From contig DHXA01000096.1 in NCBI GenBank assembly GCA_002413455.1, positions 1 to 5,245 on the forward strand: a stretch of DNA of 5,245 bases. Reading direction: 5' to 3'. The DNA is from Rhodanobacter sp. UBA5168 (GTDB taxonomy: Bacteria; Pseudomonadota; Gammaproteobacteria; Xanthomonadales; Rhodanobacteraceae). Within the stretch, counting starts at the first letter, position 1, and every line of letters begins with the position of its first letter. A model generated the notes under the pieces. That model was not told where the DNA came from, ran no database searches, and saw only the letters and a program-made list of their open reading frames with translations. Positions 5,179 to 5,245 of the stretch are shown piece after piece. The translations under genes and the position numbers were made by a program.

Positions 5179-5245
5179 ATGGCGCGCATCGCGGGTGTCA
5201 ATTTGCCGGTCCAGAAGCATGTCTGGGTTGGTCTGCAGAGCATTT
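5179..5245 (+). CDS. rpsM: Small-subunit ribosomal protein S13 (uS13), 3' end cut by window
   Basis: S13 sits in the head of the 30S subunit and forms bridges to L5 in the 50S central protuberance, contacting the P-site tRNA with its tail. Only the first 22 codons are visible: [20 protein letters not shown] and two more residues. This matches the E. coli start [28 protein letters not shown] at 5165-5170 is 8 nt before the ATG. It is the first gene of the alpha operon (normally followed by rpsK, rpsD, rpoA and rplQ, not visible here). The identification rests on the conserved N-terminus plus position after secY. Confidence 0.95.
   Translation, partial: MARIAGVNLPVQKHVWVGLQSI

Overview
The window is a stretch of the conserved bacterial ribosomal-protein cluster: most of the spc operon and the first codons of the alpha operon. 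All genes are on the + strand, in the order rplE (5' end cut off) - rpsN - rpsH - rplF - rplR - rpsE - rpmD - rplO - secY - rpsM (3' end cut off). Every protein is full length for its family apart from the two cut by the window edges. I see no frameshift, insertion, mobile element, CRISPR array, tRNA or rRNA gene.

The organism is most likely a gammaproteobacterium of the Xanthomonadales/Lysobacterales, probably near Rhodanobacter, Dyella or Luteibacter. The grounds are high GC, S14 of the 101-residue zinc-free type, an L30 extended beyond the 59-residue E. coli form with a sequence type I associate with Xanthomonadales, a similar resemblance for S5, and no rpmJ between secY and rpsM. The family-level placement is inference from memory of protein sequences, not a search.

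Region by region: rplE and rpsN are 14 nt apart. A long 227-nt spacer then precedes rpsH; it holds several hairpins, an extended -10 promoter-like element and an unrecognised 52-codon open frame. rpsH and rplF are 11 nt apart. A 91-nt spacer with two competing hairpins precedes rplR, and a 122-nt spacer with three hairpins precedes rpsE. From rpsE to secY the genes are packed tightly: rpsE and rpmD overlap by 8 nt, rpmD-rplO are 5 nt apart, and rplO-secY 6 nt apart. A 126-nt spacer with a perfect 18-nt palindrome, a promoter-like sequence and a hairpin near the ribosome-binding site separates secY from rpsM.

The products work together in the ribosome (L5, L6, L18, L30 and L15 in the large subunit; S14, S8, S5 and S13 in the small subunit). 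SecY is the protein-conducting channel that receives chains from those ribosomes. The coding content is ordinary. The part worth a second look is the spacers: four of the junctions are much longer and more structured than I recall for E. coli, two of them hold mutually exclusive hairpin pairs, and the rpsH and rpsM leaders hold possible promoters.
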